Assembly (NCBI GenBank): GCA_013823625.1
Contig: PNMM01000003.1
Span: 124,001-188,000 of the forward strand
From: Microbacterium sp.
GTDB lineage: Bacteria; Actinomycetota; Actinomycetes; Actinomycetales; Microbacteriaceae
DNA: 64,000 bases
Direction of reading: 5' to 3'
Shown here: piece by piece, positions 52,528 to 61,056 of the stretch
How positions within the stretch are numbered: position 1 is the first letter of the stretch
Layout: each line of letters opens with the position of its first letter
Translations under genes and position numbers: made by a program
Notes under the pieces: model-generated
What the model was told of the DNA's origin: nothing
The model's input: only the letters and a program-made list of their open reading frames with translations
The model's database searches: none

Positions 52528-53757
52528 GTGTCGACGGTCGTGCACCCCGGAGACTCGCTCACCCGACGCGAACGCGCCGTCTATGTGGTCGTGCTCGGTG
52601 CGCTCACGGCTCTTGGACCCTTTACGGTCGACCTCTACCTGCCAGCGTTTCCGCAGGTCGAGGCTGACCTGGGTGTCTCGACGGCGGTGGTGCAGCTCAC
52701 GCTGACCGCCACGATGTTTGGCTTCGCGTTTGGGCAGCTGATCGTCGGCCCGTGGAGCGACTCGGTCGGGCGGCGCTTGCCCCTCATCTTGGCAACCGCG
52801 CTGCACGTCGGCGCGAGCCTGGGTGTGGCCCTCGCCCCCGACATAACGTGGCTCATGGCGTTTCGCGTGTTGCAGGGCTTTGGCGCTGCTGCGGGCGGCG
52901 TCGTCGCAATGGCGATGGTGCGCGATCTCTTCGGCGGGTATCCGATGGTGCGGATGCTCTCCCGCTTGTCGCTCGTCAATGGCCTCGCCCCCATCGCGGC
53001 CCCCGTGATCGGCTCGCAACTGTTGCTCGTGATGCCGTGGCGCGGACTCTTCGTCGTGCTCGCCATCTACGGCGTCATCGTCGTGATTGCCTCAGCGATC
53101 TTCATCGTCGAGACTCTGCCGCCCGCTCGCCGCGTCGACAAGGGCCACGCAACGATGCGTGATCGCTATCGATCGTTGTTCTCCGACCGCGTGTTCGTGG
53201 GCGCGGCGATCATCGGCGGCATGTCGTTCTCGGGTCTGTTCGCCTACCTCTCGGCATCGTCGTTCTTGTTTCAAGACGTCTATGGCCTCGACCCCCAGGG
53301 CTACGGACTGCTGTTCGCCGTGAACTCGGTGGGTGTTGTCGCGGGCGTGCAGATCAGCTCGCGGCTCGCGAAGCGCATCGCGCCCCAGTGGATTCTGAGC
53401 GTCTCGACTCTGTTCTTGCTCGGCAGCGCGATCGCGATCATCGTGCTCGATATCGCCGGTGCCGGATTCTGGGGCACCGTCGTGCCGCTGTGGTTCTTCA
53501 TCACGGCCTGCGGATTCGGTTTTCCGATGGTGCAAGCCTTGGGCCTCGCGAACCACGGCAAAGAGGCGGGCACGGCCGCATCGCTTCTCGGCGCCGTCAA
53601 CGCAGGCCTGGCTGGCCTGCTCTCGCCCATCGTGGGGTTGTTTGGCATTGCGAGTGCGGTGCCCATGGGCTCGATGATGGCCATCACCTCGGTCGTGTCG
53701 ATCGCCACCCTGTGGCTCGTCGTTCAGCCGCGCACGGTGCCGCCCCTCGCGCGCTGA
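52528..53757 (+). CDS. Bcr/CflA-type multidrug efflux MFS transporter
   Basis: 409 residues from the GTG at 52528 with TGGAG upstream; longer in-frame reading overlaps the permease and is rejected. Twelve hydrophobic helices; GPWSDSVGRRLPLILA is the MFS loop 2-3 motif, and FTVDLYLPAFPQVEADL near the start is characteristic of the Bcr/CflA (DHA1) subgroup. It would export drugs by proton exchange. It begins 14 nt after the terminator and forms its own unit. Confidence 0.9.
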   Translation: MSTVVHPGDSLTRRERAVYVVVLGALTALGPFTVDLYLPAFPQVEADLGVSTAVVQLTLTATMFGFAFGQLIVGPWSDSVGRRLPLILATALHVGASLGVALAPDITWLMAFRVLQGFGAAAGGVVAMAMVRDLFGGYPMVRMLSRLSLVNGLAPIAAPVIGSQLLLVMPWRGLFVVLAIYGVIVVIASAIFIVETLPPARRVDKGHATMRDRYRSLFSDRVFVGAAIIGGMSFSGLFAYLSASSFLFQDVYGLDPQGYGLLFAVNSVGVVAGVQISSRLAKRIAPQWILSVSTLFLLGSAIAIIVLDIAGAGFWGTVVPLWFFITACGFGFPMVQALGLANHGKEAGTAASLLGAVNAGLAGLLSPIVGLFGIASAVPMGSMMAITSVVSIATLWLVVQPRTVPPLAR

Positions 53758-53834
53758 GGTTGGTCACGTGGGGCGACGTCGGGGGAGCATCCGTCGACGA
53801 AAATGGGGACTGGCGCGACTGTTGTCCATATGGA

Positions 53835-53840
53835 TAACAT
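53835..53840 (+). promoter_or_regulatory. -10 hexamer and overlapping palindrome before the saccharopine-dehydrogenase-like gene
   Basis: TAACAT lies 7 nt before the ATG at 53848. Overlapping it, GTTGTCCATATGGATAAC (53821-53838) is an imperfect palindrome around CATATG that could be a regulator site. Confidence 0.45.
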
Positions 53841-53847
53841 GTGCGAC

Positions 53848-55125
53848 ATGAAGATTCTTGTGGTCGGCGCCGGTGGCGTCGGAGATGCCATTGCCAAGAT
53901 TGCCGCGCGTCGCTCGTTCTTCGAGACAATGATCGTGAGCGACTACGACGTCACTCGCGCCGAGCGCACGATCGCGTGGATCGAGGCGAAGCACGGCCCG
54001 CAGGGTGGCCGCTTTGTCGCCGCGCAGATCGACGCCTCGAAGCCCGAAAGCGTCGCTGCCGTCGCGCGCGAGCACGGCGCCACGCACGTCATGAACGCCG
54101 TCGAGCCCAAGTTTGTGCCCACGATTTTCGCGGGTGCGCTCGAAGCAGGCGCCGACTATCTCGACATGGCCATGAGCCTGTCACAGCCGCACCCGGAGCA
54201 GCCGTACGCGCTCACGGGCGTCAAGCTCGGTGACGAACAGTTCGCGGCTGCGGGCGACTGGGAGGCAGCAGGTCGGCTGGCCCTCGTGGGCATGGGCGTT
54301 GAGCCCGGCTTGAGCGACGTGTTCGCGCGCTACGCCGCCGACCACCTCTTCAGCGAGATCGATGAGCTCGGCACGCGTGACGGCGCCAACCTCGTCGTGC
54401 GCGATGACGAGGGCAACGAGATCTTCGCGCCCTCGTTCTCGATCTGGACGACGATCGAAGAGTGCCTCAACCCGCCCGTGATCTGGGAGAAAGACAAGGG
54501 CTGGTTCACGACTCCGCCGTTTAGCGAGCCCGAGGTTTTCGACTTTCCTGAGGGCATCGGCCCCGTCGAGTGCGTCAACGTCGAGCACGAAGAAGTGCTG
54601 CTCATGCCCCGCTGGGTCGACGCCAAGCGCGTGACGTTCAAGTACGGACTCGGTGATGAGTTCATCGGAATTCTCAAGACCCTGCACCAGCTCGGCCTCG
54701 ACAAGACCGAGCCGCTGCGCGTGCGCTCGGCCAACGGCCCGGTCATGGTCAGCCCGCGCGACGTCGTTGCCGCCGGTCTGCCCGACCCGGCAACCCTCGG
54801 CCCGCGGATGACCGGCAAGACCTGCGCGGGCCTCTGGGTCACGGGCACCGGAGTCGACGGCTCACCCCGCGCCGTGTACCTGTACCACGTGAGCGACAAC
54901 GAGTGGACGATGGCCGAGTACGAGAGCCAGTGCGTCGTGTGGCAGACCGCCCTCAACCCCGTCATCGCGCTCGAGCTGCTCGCCACGGGTGCCTGGAGCG
55001 GCGCGGGCGTACTGGGCCCCGAGGCCTTCGATGCTCAGCCCTTCCTTGACCTCATGGCGCGGCCCGAGAGCGAAGGCGGCTATGGCCAGCCCTGGGGCCT
55101 GGAAGAGCGCGCACCCGTCGCCTAG
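53848..55125 (+). CDS. Saccharopine dehydrogenase-like NAD(P) oxidoreductase
   Basis: 425 residues from the ATG at 53848; ATGs at 53830 and 53803 are in frame, but the promoter and the Rossmann motif MKILVVGAGGVGDAIAKIA favour this one. YDVTRAERTIAWIEAKHG follows, and VGMGVEPGLSDVFARYAADH begins the second domain. The family includes lysine-pathway and carboxynorspermidine-type dehydrogenases. The amine oxidase gene follows after 9 bp, so a polyamine or amino-acid role is possible; the substrate is not proven. Confidence 0.8.
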   Translation: MKILVVGAGGVGDAIAKIAARRSFFETMIVSDYDVTRAERTIAWIEAKHGPQGGRFVAAQIDASKPESVAAVAREHGATHVMNAVEPKFVPTIFAGALEAGADYLDMAMSLSQPHPEQPYALTGVKLGDEQFAAAGDWEAAGRLALVGMGVEPGLSDVFARYAADHLFSEIDELGTRDGANLVVRDDEGNEIFAPSFSIWTTIEECLNPPVIWEKDKGWFTTPPFSEPEVFDFPEGIGPVECVNVEHEEVLLMPRWVDAKRVTFKYGLGDEFIGILKTLHQLGLDKTEPLRVRSANGPVMVSPRDVVAAGLPDPATLGPRMTGKTCAGLWVTGTGVDGSPRAVYLYHVSDNEWTMAEYESQCVVWQTALNPVIALELLATGAWSGAGVLGPEAFDAQPFLDLMARPESEGGYGQPWGLEERAPVA

Positions 55126-55128
55126 GCT
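55123..55128 (+). promoter_or_regulatory. -10 hexamer of the amine oxidase gene (leaderless promoter)
   Basis: TAGGCT, beginning with the stop codon of the upstream gene, is followed by 6 nt and the ATG at 55135. It allows separate expression of the amine oxidase. Confidence 0.5.
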
Positions 55129-55134
55129 CGCGGC

Positions 55135-56475
55135 ATGAGCCACAGCGACGTGACGAACCGCAGCGACGTCATCGTGCTCGGCGCCGGCTTGGCCGGGCTT
55201 TCCGCAGCGCGCGACCTCGCCGCGGCGGGTGTCGATGTTCGCGTGCTCGAGGCTCGCGGTCGCGTGGGTGGTCGGGTCGAGCAGTCGACCCTGGCCGACG
55301 GCCGCATCGTGCAGTGGGGCGGGGAGGTCGTCGGCCCCTCCCACACGAGCTACACCCAACTCGTGGCCGAGCTCGGCCTCACGCTCGTGCCGGCCTTCGC
55401 TGAGTTGCCCGGCGACGATGTGTGGCTCATGGCGGAGGGCCGGTCGCAGGGAGAGGGCATCCCGTGGTTCACCGACGACGACCGGCGCAGCTACGAGCGC
55501 ATCGAGCACGCGTTTGGCGAGCTTGTGCGCTCGGTCGACCCCGCTAACCCGTGGGCGCACCCCGAGGCCGAGAAGCTCGATCGCCTGAGCGTGGGCCAAT
55601 GGTTGCGGTCGGAGGGCGCCACGCCCAACGTCGTACGGGCGCGCGACGTGGCCATGCTCGCCCTCGCTGCCGAGTCGGTCGAGCGCACCTCGCTCTTGAG
55701 CGACCTGCGCAAAGAGGCCGCGGTCGGCGCGACGGGCTTCTACGACTACGAGGTGTGGGAGGTCTCGCGCGTTGGCGAAGGCTCGGCCACGGTCGCTCTG
55801 CGCATGGCCGAGACCCTCGGCCACCGCGTCACGCTCGGCGCGGTCGTGCACCGCATCGACGTATCGCCGCGCGGGTGCCGCGTCGTGCTCGCGAGCGGCG
55901 AGACGTTCACGGCCGCGGCGGTCATCTCGACGATTCCGGCGGGGCCGTTGCGCAGCATCCGTATCGATGGGCTGTCGGATGCCCGCCGCACCTCTCTCGA
56001 CCGCCAGCGCCACGCCCTCACCTCGAAGGTCACGGTTGCCTACCCTGATTCGTTCTGGGCAGCCGATGGCCTCAACGGAACCAGCTACGCCGAAGTCGGA
56101 ATGCTCGGCGGCACGTGGGTTCAGCGCGACGGGATTCTGTCGGCTCTCGTGCCGCCCGAGCGCCAGAGCGCGTTTCTGGCGACCTCGCCCGAGCGGCTGC
56201 AGTCAGAGCTTCTCGACGAGCTCGCGCTGGCTTTTGGACCGCGCACCCGCGACCCGCTGCAGTTGACCGTGCGGCGGTGGGCGACCGACCCGTTCACGCT
56301 TGGCTACATCACGAGTTGGCGGCCGGGCGATGTCATGGGCGTTGGCCCGTTGCACGGCACGCACGAGCCGCCGTTCTATGTCGCGGGCAGCGACCAGTGG
56401 GTGTGTGGCTATATGGAGGGTGCTGTGCGCACGGGTCGCGCGGCTGCGGCGGCCGTACTTCAGCAGGGCGGCTAG
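55135..56475 (+). CDS. Flavin-dependent amine oxidase
   Basis: 446 residues. The FAD motif VIVLGAGLAGLSAARDL leads to EARGRVGGR, with a C-terminal YVAGSDQWVCGYMEGAVRTG for flavin contact. The monoamine/putrescine oxidase pattern fits soluble amine oxidases. It would oxidise amines to aldehydes, giving H2O2 and ammonia. The neighbour suggests polyamine or amino-acid metabolism. It converges with the SLC13 gene, with 6 bp between them. Confidence 0.87.
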   Translation: MSHSDVTNRSDVIVLGAGLAGLSAARDLAAAGVDVRVLEARGRVGGRVEQSTLADGRIVQWGGEVVGPSHTSYTQLVAELGLTLVPAFAELPGDDVWLMAEGRSQGEGIPWFTDDDRRSYERIEHAFGELVRSVDPANPWAHPEAEKLDRLSVGQWLRSEGATPNVVRARDVAMLALAAESVERTSLLSDLRKEAAVGATGFYDYEVWEVSRVGEGSATVALRMAETLGHRVTLGAVVHRIDVSPRGCRVVLASGETFTAAAVISTIPAGPLRSIRIDGLSDARRTSLDRQRHALTSKVTVAYPDSFWAADGLNGTSYAEVGMLGGTWVQRDGILSALVPPERQSAFLATSPERLQSELLDELALAFGPRTRDPLQLTVRRWATDPFTLGYITSWRPGDVMGVGPLHGTHEPPFYVAGSDQWVCGYMEGAVRTGRAAAAAVLQQGG

Positions 56476-56481
56476 ACCCGC

Positions 56482-58296
56482 TTAGAACGGGAAGATCACG
56501 GGCACGAGCAGCACGGCAACCCCGAAGAATACGAGCCCGACCGGGAGCCCGAACTTCCAGTAATCGCCGAACTGCAAGCCCGCCGGCGCCATGATCATGA
56601 GGTTGCCGGGGGTGGCGACCGGGGTCAGCACGGCGGCCGCGGCCGCAACCGCAACGGCCATGAGGAACGGCAGGGGAGAGACCCCCATTTCGTACGCGAC
56701 CGAAATGGCGATCGGCGCGATGATGAGCGCGGTCGCGGTATTGCTGATCAGTTGGCCGAAGATCAGCGTCACGAGGGCCAGTGCGGCCAAGACGACAGCG
56801 GGCCCGAGAGCGCCCACGACGTCAACAATGCCCGTCGCGAGCAGGTCGGCCGCGCCTGTCTGCGTGATCGCCGTTGAGACCGGAATCATGCCACCGACGA
56901 GCAAGATCGTCGTCCACTGAATCGAGCGGTGTGCCTTCTCGATCGACACGACGCGCGTGAGCACCATGATCGAGGCGGCAACGAGTCCGGCCACGGCGGG
57001 CGGCACGATGCCCGTCGCGAGGGCGATGACCATGAGCACGAGCACGCCGAGGGCGATGTACGCGCGGCGCCCGAGGGGCGCCGCCTGACGGCGAATCTGG
57101 TCGGGAGCATCCACGACCATCACGGATGCGTCGCGGAGGTTCGTGTCGAGGGCGTCCCAGCGGCCCTGCACCAACAGAATGTCGCCCGCTTCGAGACGGA
57201 TACCGGTCTGGTCGCCGATGTCTTCGCCGCCGCGCTGGATCGCGACGATGATGAGGTCGCCGCTCTCGGTGATCATTCCCGGAAAGACGTCGTCGCCAAT
57301 CGCCCGCGATCGCGGGGGGATGACAATCTCGGCAACGCCGTACTCGGCGTCCATGGCCGCCCAGGTGCTCGAGACCGTGCTCGTACCGACGCCCTCGAGT
57401 TTCACGTCGTCGCTCACCGAACGGATGCTCGTGGGCGTGCCCTGCAGAATCAGCACGTCACCCTCGCGAATGGGCGTGGAGGGCTCGCGTGAACCGGCAA
57501 CGCCGGGCGACTGCACGGCGATGAGCGCGACGGGCGTCGTGCTCTCGAAGACAATCTGCTCAGCAGTTCGGCCAATGAGCGGCGAGCCCGACAGCACCCG
57601 CACGCGGCCAAAGGGCTGCGCGTTGCCGAACTGCGAGAGCAGTGTGCGGGCGTGATCGCTGAGGTCGGTTGCGAGGGTAGAGGGGGTGCGGGCTGGGATG
57701 AGTCGGTTGCCGAGAAGCACCGCGATGAGCACCGTGCCCGCCACAATCGGCAGGCCCACAAGACTGAACTCGAAGAAGCCGAAGCCGCGGCCCGTCTCTT
57801 CTTCGGCGAGCTCCGACATGATCACGTTGACGGGCGAGCCGGTCAGGGTGAGCAGCGACCCAGCATGGGCGCCAAACGCGAGCGGCAACAGCAGCCGGCC
57901 CGCCGGCATCGTCATCTTGGTGGCGATGACGACGACCACGGGCAAGAGCGCCGCAACCGCGCCGTTCACGCTGATGAGGGCAGCCAACACAGCCACGACG
58001 ATCATGATGATGACCGTCATGACGCGCGTATTGCTGCCGCCGCGCTTAACGAGTTGCTGTCCGGTCCAGGCCGTCAGCCCCGAGCCGTCAAGGCCTTCTG
58101 CGACGACGAAGAGCGCCGCGATGAGCACGACGGCGGGGTCACCGAAGCCCGCGAAGGTCTGGCCCAGGTCGAGGATGCCGAAGGCGTAGAGAGCGAGTGA
58201 CGCCCCGACGGCGATGAGGCCGACGGGAATGCGGTTCGTCACGAACGCCAGCACCACAACGGCGAGAATCAGCATGGTAATCGCGATGTCGCTCAC
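56482..58296 (-). CDS. SLC13/DASS-family permease with TrkA-C domains
   Basis: 604 residues from a GTG. Helix-rich halves (1-185 and 395-604) flank a soluble middle (about 195-385) with two TrkA_C-type repeats, including VFESTTPVALIAVQ and IREGDVLILQGTP. LTGSPVNVIMSEL is the family's substrate-binding Ser-Pro-type clamp region. Members move sulfate, dicarboxylates or similar anions with sodium. The substrate is not clear. A TAGAGT hexamer lies 7 nt before the start. Confidence 0.88.
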   Translation of the reverse strand: MSDIAITMLILAVVVLAFVTNRIPVGLIAVGASLALYAFGILDLGQTFAGFGDPAVVLIAALFVVAEGLDGSGLTAWTGQQLVKRGGSNTRVMTVIIMIVVAVLAALISVNGAVAALLPVVVVIATKMTMPAGRLLLPLAFGAHAGSLLTLTGSPVNVIMSELAEEETGRGFGFFEFSLVGLPIVAGTVLIAVLLGNRLIPARTPSTLATDLSDHARTLLSQFGNAQPFGRVRVLSGSPLIGRTAEQIVFESTTPVALIAVQSPGVAGSREPSTPIREGDVLILQGTPTSIRSVSDDVKLEGVGTSTVSSTWAAMDAEYGVAEIVIPPRSRAIGDDVFPGMITESGDLIIVAIQRGGEDIGDQTGIRLEAGDILLVQGRWDALDTNLRDASVMVVDAPDQIRRQAAPLGRRAYIALGVLVLMVIALATGIVPPAVAGLVAASIMVLTRVVSIEKAHRSIQWTTILLVGGMIPVSTAITQTGAADLLATGIVDVVGALGPAVVLAALALVTLIFGQLISNTATALIIAPIAISVAYEMGVSPLPFLMAVAVAAAAAVLTPVATPGNLMIMAPAGLQFGDYWKFGLPVGLVFFGVAVLLVPVIFPF

Positions 58297-58303
58297 GATG
58301 CTG

Positions 58304-58309
58304 ACTCTA
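58304..58309 (-). promoter_or_regulatory. -10 hexamer of the SLC13 permease gene (leaderless promoter)
   Basis: The minus strand reads TAGAGT, with 7 nt before the GTG at 58296. Confidence 0.45.
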
Positions 58310-58339
58310 CTGTCGTCGGAGCGTCGGAGATAGCGGCGG

Positions 58340-59797
58340 TTACTGCAGCGACGACGTGAGGCGAGCGAGGCTGTCTCGTACCTTCTCGCCCCACGGTCGC
58401 TTGACCCACTCGTCGAGAAAGAGCTCGCGGCTGTGTTCGCGATACGACGCCTCGATCGCGCGCATGCGGCTCACAAATTCGGCCCCGTGCACCATGACCG
58501 AGACCTCCATGTTGAGGCTGAACGAGCGGATGTCCATGTTGCTCGACCCCACGATCGCGACGTCGTCGTCGATCGTGAAGTGCTTGGAGTGCAGCACGGT
58601 GGGGGCCTGGTAGAGGTAGATGCGCACACCCGCGCGCAGCAGGTCTTCGTAGTACGAGCGCTGGGCGTGATAGACGAAGAACTGGTCGCCGATCTCGCTG
58701 ACATAGAGCTCGACGAGCAGGCCGCGCGAGGCCGCCGTGATGATCGCGAGTTGAATCGCTTCGTCGGGCACGAAATAGGGGCTCGTGATGCTTACCTGTC
58801 GCTCGGCCTTGTGAATGAGCGTCGTGTAAAGCTTGAGGTTGTTGTCGTTCTCGAAGCTCGGCCCGCTCGGCAGCACTTGAGCGTCGAGCAGCGAGGGGTC
58901 GTCGCCGAGCACGACGGGTGAGGTGTCGAGCGGCAGCAGCTCGTCGGTCTCGCTGTACCAGTCGGTCACGAATACGGCGTCGAGCTCGCGCACGACCGGG
59001 CCTTCGAGGCGAACCATCACTTCGTGCCAGTGGAGCCCGCGAGCGATCGACTTCTTCTTGCCGTAGTTCGACTGGATCATGTTCTGCGAGCCCGTGTGAC
59101 CCACGCGCCCGTCGACGACGACGAGCTTGCGGTGGTTGCGCAGGTCGGGGCGTTGCCACTGGCCACGCAGCGGGCGCAGGGGGAGCATCCCGTGCCACTC
59201 GGCCCCCATGGCTGCCAGCCGGGCGAGCGTGGCCTTGCGGGGCGGGTACAGGATGCTCATCAAGTGGTCGCTCAGAACGCGCACCGTGACCCCGCGCGCG
59301 GTGGCCCGCTCAAGGGCGGCAAAGAACGGCTCGGTCGTCGCATCGAGCGTGAGGATGAAGAACTCCACGTGCACGTATGACTGCGCCGTATCGATGTCGG
59401 CCACCATCGCCGCGATCGCGCCCTCGTAGTCGTCGATGAGTTCGGCGCGGTTGCCGCCGACCATCGGCAGAGCGCCGAGCTTTTCGTTGAGGTACACCGA
59501 CGAGCCGAGCCACTCGGGCCACTCGTCGCGATGGCTCACGCGGTCGAGCCCTTCGGTGCGCTCAAGAATCGCGCGACTGACCTCGTGCTGCTTGTCGCGC
59601 CGCCGCTTCGGCAGGCGACTGAGGCCGACGAGAAAGAACGCGATCGCACCCACGTAGGGAATGAAGATGATCGTGAGCATCCACGCGATCGCCGTCGACG
59701 GCCGCCGCCGGGCCGAGATGAGAATGATTGCGATCGTGCCGAGCACGACGTGCAGCACGACGATGACGAGAGGCACGATCGCGCCGAGTTCGGTCAT
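58340..59797 (-). CDS. cls: Cardiolipin synthase
   Basis: 485 residues. Two membrane helices at the N-terminus (about 8-28, 38-60) precede two phospholipase D HKD motifs: NHRKLVVVDGRVGHTGSQN and HSKHFTIDDDVAIVGSSN. This is the two-phosphatidylglycerol type of bacterial cardiolipin synthase, working at the inner membrane. Some actinobacteria instead use a CDP-alcohol transferase type, so the two could coexist. It is downstream of the AI-2E-type permease on the same strand, 8 bp away. Confidence 0.92.
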   Translation of the reverse strand: MTELGAIVPLVIVVLHVVLGTIAIILISARRRPSTAIAWMLTIIFIPYVGAIAFFLVGLSRLPKRRRDKQHEVSRAILERTEGLDRVSHRDEWPEWLGSSVYLNEKLGALPMVGGNRAELIDDYEGAIAAMVADIDTAQSYVHVEFFILTLDATTEPFFAALERATARGVTVRVLSDHLMSILYPPRKATLARLAAMGAEWHGMLPLRPLRGQWQRPDLRNHRKLVVVDGRVGHTGSQNMIQSNYGKKKSIARGLHWHEVMVRLEGPVVRELDAVFVTDWYSETDELLPLDTSPVVLGDDPSLLDAQVLPSGPSFENDNNLKLYTTLIHKAERQVSITSPYFVPDEAIQLAIITAASRGLLVELYVSEIGDQFFVYHAQRSYYEDLLRAGVRIYLYQAPTVLHSKHFTIDDDVAIVGSSNMDIRSFSLNMEVSVMVHGAEFVSRMRAIEASYREHSRELFLDEWVKRPWGEKVRDSLARLTSSLQ

Positions 59798-59805
59798 GGT
59801 CGGGG

Positions 59806-60903
59806 CTACTTCGCCCGCTGGCGCGGAACGACAACCTTCTTGAGAATGAGCAAGATGCTCGCGACGACCGGCGAGGCAACGAGCGCTCCGAGCAAGCCGA
59901 GCAGCGTGCCACCGATGATGGCGCCGATGAGCACGAGTGATGCCGGAATCTTGATGGCCTTGCCGATGATGCGTGGCGTGAAGAGGTAGGCCTCGATCTG
60001 CATGTAACCGACCATGACGGCGGCCACGATGATCGCGGCGGTCGGCGAGGTGAAGAGCGTCACGAACACCATGAGCGTGGTGCTGATGAGGGGGCCGATG
60101 ACAGGAATGAGCGTGATGAAGAGGGCGATGAACGCCAGGATGCCCGCGTACCGAACGCCCATGATCGTGAGCAAGATAAACGAGAAGGTCGCGTTCATGG
60201 CGGCGATGACGACCTGACCACTCAGGTACTTGCCGATCGAGTCGAAGATCTCTTCTGCGATCTCAGCGAAGCCCTCGCGCTTGGTGCCCGGGACGAGCTC
60301 GTACAGAGCCTGCTTCATCGAATCGAGCGAGGCGACGAAGTAGAGCGTGATGACCACGACGAGAAGAACGCCGAACGTGCCGTTGATGATGTCGGCGCCG
60401 ATGCGCAGCGCGCCGCCGCCGACCGTAATCCACAGGTTCGGGTCAGCCGACGAGACGCGCAGCCACTCGAGCAGAATGAATGGGTACCCATTGAATTGCT
60501 CGTCGAGATCAAGGAACCATCCCTGATTCTCGATGTCGGTCAGGTTCTCGGGCAGCGTGCGGGCGAGCTCGGTGGCTTGTTCGATGACGATCGGAACGAT
60601 GAGCACAAGCAGCACGGTGACGACGGCCAAGAAGGCAGCGAGTACGACGCTGATGGCCGCCCACTTGGGTAGGCCCCGTCGCTCGAGTCGCGTGACGACG
60701 GGGTAGAGCCCGAGGCTGATGAAGGTCGCCAAGAAGATCAGGGTGATCGTGTAGGCCAACTGCGAGACAGCGGCGCCGAGAAGCAACGCGAGCAGTACAC
60801 CGAGCGTGCCGATGAAGCCGATGGCGAAGGGGCCGGAGCGCAACCAGGTCACGCGCGATGCGGCGCGCGTTTCACTGTCGGAGGGGGTGGCCTCGGGAGT
60901 CAT
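59806..60903 (-). CDS. AI-2E family transporter-like permease
   Basis: 365 residues from the ATG at 60903; a much longer in-frame reading upstream runs antisense through the aminopeptidase gene and is rejected. About eight helices; LITLIPVIGPLISTTLMV and IGKAIKIPASLVLIGAIIGG are typical of the AI-2E/TqsA family. Family members include quorum-signal exporters and Na/H antiporters. The function here is open. It is followed after 8 bp by the cardiolipin synthase gene. Confidence 0.88.
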   Translation of the reverse strand: MTPEATPSDSETRAASRVTWLRSGPFAIGFIGTLGVLLALLLGAAVSQLAYTITLIFLATFISLGLYPVVTRLERRGLPKWAAISVVLAAFLAVVTVLLVLIVPIVIEQATELARTLPENLTDIENQGWFLDLDEQFNGYPFILLEWLRVSSADPNLWITVGGGALRIGADIINGTFGVLLVVVITLYFVASLDSMKQALYELVPGTKREGFAEIAEEIFDSIGKYLSGQVVIAAMNATFSFILLTIMGVRYAGILAFIALFITLIPVIGPLISTTLMVFVTLFTSPTAAIIVAAVMVGYMQIEAYLFTPRIIGKAIKIPASLVLIGAIIGGTLLGLLGALVASPVVASILLILKKVVVPRQRAK

Positions 60904-61056
60904 GAGTGTGCCTCTCTGGCGGCGGACGGCAGGTGCTGGTAACACGCGGTGAAGAACCGTCGTCACCATATCGCCCCGCAGTGAAACGCAATAGCCTGGA
61001 GGGGTCGGCGCACCGTCGTGCGCCTCGCCATTCTTCGCTTGAGAAACGGACCACGC

